NCBI GenBank assembly: GCA_002296975.1
Contig: DBIS01000170.1
Coordinates: 1 to 20,079 of the forward strand
DNA: 20,079 bases
Reading direction: 5' to 3'
Origin: Deltaproteobacteria bacterium UBA796
Lineage (GTDB): Bacteria; Myxococcota_A; UBA796
Part shown: piece after piece, positions 15,783 through 20,079 of the stretch
Position numbering within the stretch: position 1 is the stretch's first letter
Layout of the letters: every line of letters starts with the position of its first letter
Notes under the pieces: model-generated
Database searches by the model: none
Told to the model about the DNA's origin: nothing
Seen by the model: only the letters and a program-made list of their open reading frames with translations
Translations under genes and position numbers: made by a program

Positions 15783-15850
15783 GCTTGAATCGGCTATTCC
15801 CCTGTAAATCACAACGGGATACACCGCCGGCGACTCAACTGGAGGGTCCT

Positions 15851-16954
15851 ATGCTCGTCGGCGTCCCCAAGGAAATCAAAGCTCAAGAAAACCGTGTTGG
15901 CCTCATCCCTGCAGGGGTCAGACAACTGGTATCCAATGGGCACACTGTCCTGGTTGAACAAAATGCTGGCTCAGGCTCGGGTCTTCCCGACGAAGAGTAC
16001 ATCGCTGCTGGCGCCCAGATGGTGTCTACCGCAGAAGAGGTGTGGTCACGCTCCGAGATGATTTGGAAGGTCAAAGAACCCATCGCTGCGGAATATCCCC
16101 GCATGAGAGATGGCCAGATTTTGTACACCTATTTGCACCTTGCCCCAGACCGGCCCCAGACCGACGCCCTGCTCGATGCGGGTGTCATCGGCATCGCCTA
16201 TGAAACCGTCCAAGACCCAGATGGCTCATTGCCTTTGCTCACCCCCATGTCTGAAGTCGCCGGCCGACTGAGTGTTCAGGCGGGCGCCCGATGCTTGGAG
16301 CGTGTGTGTGGTGGCCGGGGAGTGCTCCTTGGCGGCGTGCCCGGCGTGGCACCAGGAAATGTCGTTGTGATCGGTGGGGGTATCGTTGGCCTCAACGCCG
16401 TGCGCATGGCCATGGGCATGGGCGCAGATGTGACTGTGCTCGACATCAACCTCCATCGCCTCCGGTGGTTCGACAATAGCTTTGAGGGCCGAATCAAGAC
16501 CCTTTACAGCTCGACTCACAACCTAGAACAAGCCCTCGGCACTGCAGACTTGGTGATCGGCGCTGTCTTGGTGGCTGGGGCCAAAGCACCAAAGCTTGTC
16601 ACCCGCGCACACTTGTCCTTAATGCAACCCGGTGCAGCCATCGTCGATGTGGCGGTAGACCAAGGCGGTTGTATCGAAACAACCCACGCGACCACCCACG
16701 CAGACCCCATCTACAATGTAGACGGCATCGTGCACTATGCAGTGGCGAATATGCCCGGCGCTGTGGCCAGGACATCGACCTTCGCCCTCAACAACGCCAC
16801 CATGCGCCAAGGGGTGATGATCGCAAATATGGGTTGGCGCAAAGCGATCGACACCGACGCCACCTTAAGGCTCGGCGTGAACGTGGCCGAAGGGAAAGTG
16901 ACCTACGAAGCGGTGGCAAAAGCACTAGGCATGGATTTTCATCCGCTGGCCTGA
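15851..16954 (+). CDS. ald: Alanine dehydrogenase
   Basis: The enzyme interconverts L-alanine with pyruvate and ammonia using NAD(H). The ATG at 15851 follows a strong GGAGGG site 4 bases upstream and gives 367 residues, close to the usual 371. The frame stays open far upstream, but that stretch lies antisense to phoH and is not coding. The N-terminal VGVPKEIKAQENRVGLIP is a family signature, with Lys-containing WKVKEP at about 75 and YLHLAPD at about 95 holding the substrate-binding His. The NAD-binding Rossmann loop is GGGIVGLNAVRMAMGMGADV (about 175-195). VDVAVDQGGCIE and NMPGAVARTST near the C-terminus hold the catalytic Asp and the conserved closing segment. It appears to be a single-gene unit. 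Alanine catabolism or ammonia assimilation are both possible roles. Confidence 0.97.
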   Translation: MLVGVPKEIKAQENRVGLIPAGVRQLVSNGHTVLVEQNAGSGSGLPDEEYIAAGAQMVSTAEEVWSRSEMIWKVKEPIAAEYPRMRDGQILYTYLHLAPDRPQTDALLDAGVIGIAYETVQDPDGSLPLLTPMSEVAGRLSVQAGARCLERVCGGRGVLLGGVPGVAPGNVVVIGGGIVGLNAVRMAMGMGADVTVLDINLHRLRWFDNSFEGRIKTLYSSTHNLEQALGTADLVIGAVLVAGAKAPKLVTRAHLSLMQPGAAIVDVAVDQGGCIETTHATTHADPIYNVDGIVHYAVANMPGAVARTSTFALNNATMRQGVMIANMGWRKAIDTDATLRLGVNVAEGKVTYEAVAKALGMDFHPLA

Positions 16955-17036
16955 AGAAAAAGCGAACGGAAAACGAAAATCACCCGTAGGACCTCAACAA
17001 CTGACTTCCGACAGAAAGGGGCTCGCAACCGTCTCG

Positions 17037-17045
17037 TGCTATATT
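17037..17045 (+). promoter_or_regulatory. Candidate extended -10 promoter upstream of the HEAT-like gene
   Basis: TGCTATATT matches the extended -10 form TGnTATAAT closely. No good -35 box is seen at the right distance. Transcription would begin near 17052, leaving a leader of about 20 bases before the TTG start at 17075, with AGGAG at 17061-17065 as ribosome site. It lies in the 120-base gap after ald, where no terminator hairpin is evident. Confidence 0.4.
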
Positions 17046-17074
17046 TGCGGCCCGCCACTTAGGAGCAGACGCCG

Positions 17075-18739
17075 TTGAATCCAAAACCCCTCGCACACGA
17101 AGCCGTGTCACTGGTTTTGACCAGCCTTGAGCGTGCCTTGCGATCACACCAACTGTACGAAGGTGCAGGCCACCAATACCAAGTGCACCTCGGTAAATTT
17201 TGGAGTCAAGTCACCGGCCACCAAGCACCCACAATCTTCAATATCAGCCCATTTGGGCCGTACCCTGACGGCGCCGAAGCCCCCCAGGCAGAAGACCCAT
17301 CCCGTCTGTGGTTTGAGCTATTTGAAGAGGGCGTGCGCCAAATCACCCTTTCGCACACGGTAGCCAAATCCGAACTAGATGATTTTTTACGGGCCATCGG
17401 CACGAGCGACCAAGGTAGTGAAGATGCGCTCACTCGCCTATGGCGCCGCGATCTTCCGCATATTCACACCCACGTGGTTCGCCGACTCACCGGTGTGAGC
17501 CGCACCCCAACAGAGGCCAAAGCTGAGGTTCAAGGGCGACTCGAGTATTGGCACTCCTCTGTGGTCGGTATCGTCGCGGTCGGGGGCATTGGCTCCGGCG
17601 GCGGGAACACCTTGGTCGAGGGAGACGTTCGCACCCTGGCTGCCTCGCCACACACTTTCAATTGGTGCCAAATTGGTCGCGCCCCTGGGCCCGAGGACCG
17701 CGAAATAGCTTTGCGGCCTAAACTCAGCGCCGAAATCGACCGCAACCTGGCCGACATCGACCGATTTTTTGAGATGTGCCAGATCATAGATGACCCGTCC
17801 GATGCGCTCACCACAGCCGTCATCAAGGCCATCGCCTGCCACGGCAGCAATGACGCGAAGTCACACTGGCTCGAAGCCGTTGAAAAATACGAAGACACGC
17901 TCTCAACCGACCTTGTCAACTTTGCCAAGACCGCATTGACGAGCCCTGAGAACCTTCACGACGACACCGCCACCGTGGATGTGTTTGAAAACACCGACAC
18001 CATCGCGGTGAAAGATGTCGAAGAGAGTGTCACTCAACAAGCCATCGTCACCGAAAAAAAGGAGAAAGAGAACAGCCCTGAAGCCCCCGAGATGTCTGAA
18101 CTCGACATGGCCATTTTAAATCTGGACGAGCCCAACCCTCGGGTCGCTTGCGACGCGGTCAACACACTGTTTCGGATTGGCAGCACCCAAGCGCTTGAGG
18201 CCGGGATCAGCGCCCACAAATCAACCTCTGCTTCTGTAAGGAACCTCGTTCTCGTCCACACCATGAAGCTGGTTCAAACCGCTGTACCTGAGGAGATCGC
18301 CTCCATCGTCTACCAAATGATTTTCAATGCTTTTGACAACGAAAATTCTGAAGGACGCGCCAAAATCCTGAGGCTACTCAAGCCCCACGTCACCAGGGAC
18401 ATGAAAGCTCTATTGCTCGGCCGCGTCCGAACCTTGAGCTTTAAAACCCGAAGCCTCGAGGAACGCTTGACCATGATTCGACTGCTCGGCCAAGGTGAAA
18501 ATAGTCCAGAAATTATTGAATATTTAAGCGACCTATTGCTGACAGTTCGCCTGTTCAGCACCGAAGACCAGATGGCATTCCAAACAGCGGTAGCCAAGTG
18601 TTTGATCCAAAGCGATGCTCCCCAGGCTCGCTTGGCGGTGGCCAAAGTGCTCAAGGGCTGGACCGTCCCCCAACGGGTCAAGAAAATGATCAAAGCCGAA
18701 GTCGAGGCCCATCGCCAACACCTTAGAGCCCAACGATGA
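17075..18739 (+). CDS. HEAT-repeat-like protein of unknown function
   Basis: This 554-residue protein has no signal peptide or membrane segment and is probably cytoplasmic. The start is TTG at 17075 with AGGAG 9 bases upstream; the sequence from residue 5 on is already a good helix, so the start is credible. Residues 1-140 are mostly helical with FGPYPDG, FELFEEGVRQITL and LDDFLRAI segments. A Gly-rich stretch lies at 163-178, and an acidic, Lys/Glu-rich linker at about 295-340. The C-terminal part (about 340-550) shows paired amphipathic helices such as NPRVACDAVNTLFRIGS and APQARLAVAKVLKGW, resembling HEAT or armadillo repeats. No catalytic motif is seen. It overlaps the next gene by ATGA, so it likely works with that HD-derived protein. 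I infer a scaffold; the function is unknown. Confidence 0.85.
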   Translation: MNPKPLAHEAVSLVLTSLERALRSHQLYEGAGHQYQVHLGKFWSQVTGHQAPTIFNISPFGPYPDGAEAPQAEDPSRLWFELFEEGVRQITLSHTVAKSELDDFLRAIGTSDQGSEDALTRLWRRDLPHIHTHVVRRLTGVSRTPTEAKAEVQGRLEYWHSSVVGIVAVGGIGSGGGNTLVEGDVRTLAASPHTFNWCQIGRAPGPEDREIALRPKLSAEIDRNLADIDRFFEMCQIIDDPSDALTTAVIKAIACHGSNDAKSHWLEAVEKYEDTLSTDLVNFAKTALTSPENLHDDTATVDVFENTDTIAVKDVEESVTQQAIVTEKKEKENSPEAPEMSELDMAILNLDEPNPRVACDAVNTLFRIGSTQALEAGISAHKSTSASVRNLVLVHTMKLVQTAVPEEIASIVYQMIFNAFDNENSEGRAKILRLLKPHVTRDMKALLLGRVRTLSFKTRSLEERLTMIRLLGQGENSPEIIEYLSDLLLTVRLFSTEDQMAFQTAVAKCLIQSDAPQARLAVAKVLKGWTVPQRVKKMIKAEVEAHRQHLRAQR

Positions 18740-20079
18740 GCCAGACATCCACCCAAGTTCTCGCCAAGCAGGCACTACTTCAAGTCGGTGTTTTTATTGG
18801 GGCATTACGCCTTTACGCCACCAACAACACCATCGTACAAGATGCGAAAAAAGGCCTACTCCAAACCCTAAGTGCCCGACAACAAGGAGAAAACACCCGG
18901 CTTCAGCTCTTGGAGACCGCCGTATTCGCAAACGAACGGCTGCTCCAGTTGACCCTGAACGAATACGGACGAGTGTCAGATCTAACGCGCACCCTCCGGG
19001 AACTCGATGTGGGAGAGGTGGTGTTTTCGAGCGAGATCACCGAGGCTGACCTCGACCAACTCGGGACCGCATTATCCGAACGCCTCCAAGGCACCACCGC
19101 CAGCCTGGCCGAAACCATTGGTGCCACCCAGCTGCGCCCGCTGCACATCTCAAAAACCAGCCAGTCGGGGGTTCAATCTCACACCCTGGCTTCATGGTTA
19201 ATCTCGGGTTTAACCTTCGGAATCGAGGCGCTACAGGCAGCTTATGATGGTGGCCAAGTGCCCAATATGGCTCCGTTTTTACAGCATCTTCGGCTATGTT
19301 CTGAGCTCATTAGCGAGCGGCCAAATATATTTCAGTTGATGACCGCCAACCGCTCGCAACGCATCATTGAAGGTGACCCGATCCACTCGACATTGAGAAC
19401 GATCGAGGCCATGGGCCTGGGAACCTCCATCGGTCTCAGCCGCGATGCCATGCTCACCTTGGGGCTGGCGTCGATTTTGGACCAAGTCACCGCAAACCAG
19501 GGTGAAGAAGAGGCCATCAAATACGTGAGCACACTGCACTCACTGGGAGACCTCAGCCCGCATGTGATGTTCACCTTATGGGATTTAGAGTTGATTCGCG
19601 CAGGTGGACGGGCTGGAAAACTCGCCCAAATCCTGGAAGTCGCCGACCAATATGTGCGCCTGACCCATCGCCAGGTCCAACGGCGAAATGCTGAAGAGTT
19701 TTGGGGCCAATTGGCTCGCACCACCCCTTCCGCACGCAGTATCATCAACTTCTATCGACACTGGAAAGGCTCATTGCCCATCGGCTCGATTGTCCGCCAC
19801 CCCGATATCGGCCAGGCTTTGGTTTTGGACTACACCGGCCCAGACAACACCATGAGGCTGGTCCCTTTTTCCGAATGGGGCGAACTTTCAGACATCACCG
19901 AAGACCGAGAAGTCGAGATCGATTTGTCCTACTTGGGGCCAATTCACGGGCTGTTTATTCCGAGCCAAGCAGATGCCAGCCGCCCCTCACGGGGCTCAGG
20001 GGAACCGCCCTTCCCTTTGCCTGAGGGCTATTTTCGCACTGAACTCAATGTGGGGGACACATTTGGCGGCAGAAAATCA
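18736..20079 (+). CDS. Degenerate HD-GYP-type protein, 3' end beyond window
   Basis: Translation from the ATG at 18736 gives 448 codons with no stop to the window edge, so the gene is partial. It overlaps the HEAT-like gene by ATGA. Residues 1-215 are mainly helical and not recognised, opening with GVFIGALRLYATNNTIV. Residues about 216-345 look like an HD-GYP fold: His217 in IHSTLRTIEAMGLGTSIGLS, then LGLASILD where an active enzyme has a His-Asp pair, and AQILEVADQYVRLTHR matching the later helix. The His of the HD pair is replaced by Leu248, no GK follows, and no HHE or GYP motif is visible, so cyclic-di-GMP hydrolysis is unlikely. GSIVRHPDIGQALVLDY (about 352-368) matches the small beta-domain often following HD-GYP. 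I infer a non-catalytic signalling or scaffold protein. Confidence 0.8.
   Translation, partial: MSQTSTQVLAKQALLQVGVFIGALRLYATNNTIVQDAKKGLLQTLSARQQGENTRLQLLETAVFANERLLQLTLNEYGRVSDLTRTLRELDVGEVVFSSEITEADLDQLGTALSERLQGTTASLAETIGATQLRPLHISKTSQSGVQSHTLASWLISGLTFGIEALQAAYDGGQVPNMAPFLQHLRLCSELISERPNIFQLMTANRSQRIIEGDPIHSTLRTIEAMGLGTSIGLSRDAMLTLGLASILDQVTANQGEEEAIKYVSTLHSLGDLSPHVMFTLWDLELIRAGGRAGKLAQILEVADQYVRLTHRQVQRRNAEEFWGQLARTTPSARSIINFYRHWKGSLPIGSIVRHPDIGQALVLDYTGPDNTMRLVPFSEWGELSDITEDREVEIDLSYLGPIHGLFIPSQADASRPSRGSGEPPFPLPEGYFRTELNVGDTFGGRKS

Noticed and set aside
15404..15850. Upstream open extension of the ald reading frame to an ATG at 15404
   Set aside because: The extension lies antisense to the start of phoH and through the divergent promoter region. 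The family start motif and a strong GGAGGG site fix the start at 15851.
16955..17036. Terminator after ald
   Set aside because: The A-rich stretch after the stop has no hairpin before it on the plus strand.

Overview
The window looks like chromosomal core-genome sequence from a Gram-negative bacterium, probably in the former Deltaproteobacteria and perhaps Myxococcota or a related group. The signs are a complete outer-membrane biogenesis set (Lol, BamA, Skp, LpxD, FabZ), a Hanks-type Ser/Thr kinase with a transmembrane, Pro/Ala-rich tail beside a secreted TPR protein, a 7TM-HD phosphohydrolase next to PhoH, and a HEAT-type protein paired with an HD-GYP-derived protein. By eye the G+C content is moderately high. 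This lineage call is inference from gene content; no rRNA or other phylogenetic marker was compared.

Layout. From about 15.7 kb down to base 1, fourteen genes run on the minus strand, nearly all touching or overlapping by 1, 4 or 10 bases: phoH-like, 7TM-HD (PgpH-like), ybeY, prfB (with a programmed +1 frameshift), an unknown lipoprotein, lysS, lolC/E, lolD, bamA, skp/ompH, lpxD, fabZ, a Ser/Thr kinase and a TPR protein cut by the window edge. The only sizeable gaps are about 97 bases before lysS, 38 bases between bamA and skp, and 69 bases between fabZ and the kinase. Transcription probably starts upstream of phoH, possibly with an internal start before the kinase.

A 168-base divergent intergenic region (15683-15850) separates this block from three plus-strand genes: alanine dehydrogenase (ald), a TTG-started HEAT-like protein, and a degenerate HD-GYP-type protein that runs off the right edge. 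The last two overlap by ATGA and probably act together.

How the genes fit together. PhoH, YbeY, RF2 and LysRS serve RNA maturation and translation. The 7TM-HD protein may degrade c-di-AMP. LolC/E-LolD extract lipoproteins from the inner membrane, Skp chaperones outer-membrane proteins to BamA, and LpxD and FabZ feed lipid A and fatty-acid synthesis. The kinase and TPR protein hang at the end of this envelope operon.

No stretch over 300 bases lacks a gene. I saw no tRNA, rRNA, insertion sequence, prophage, CRISPR array or clear Rho-independent terminator. Most of the window is ordinary. The parts most worth a second look are the HEAT/degenerate-HD pair, the kinase/TPR pair fused to the envelope operon, the BamA insert, and the prfB recoding site.
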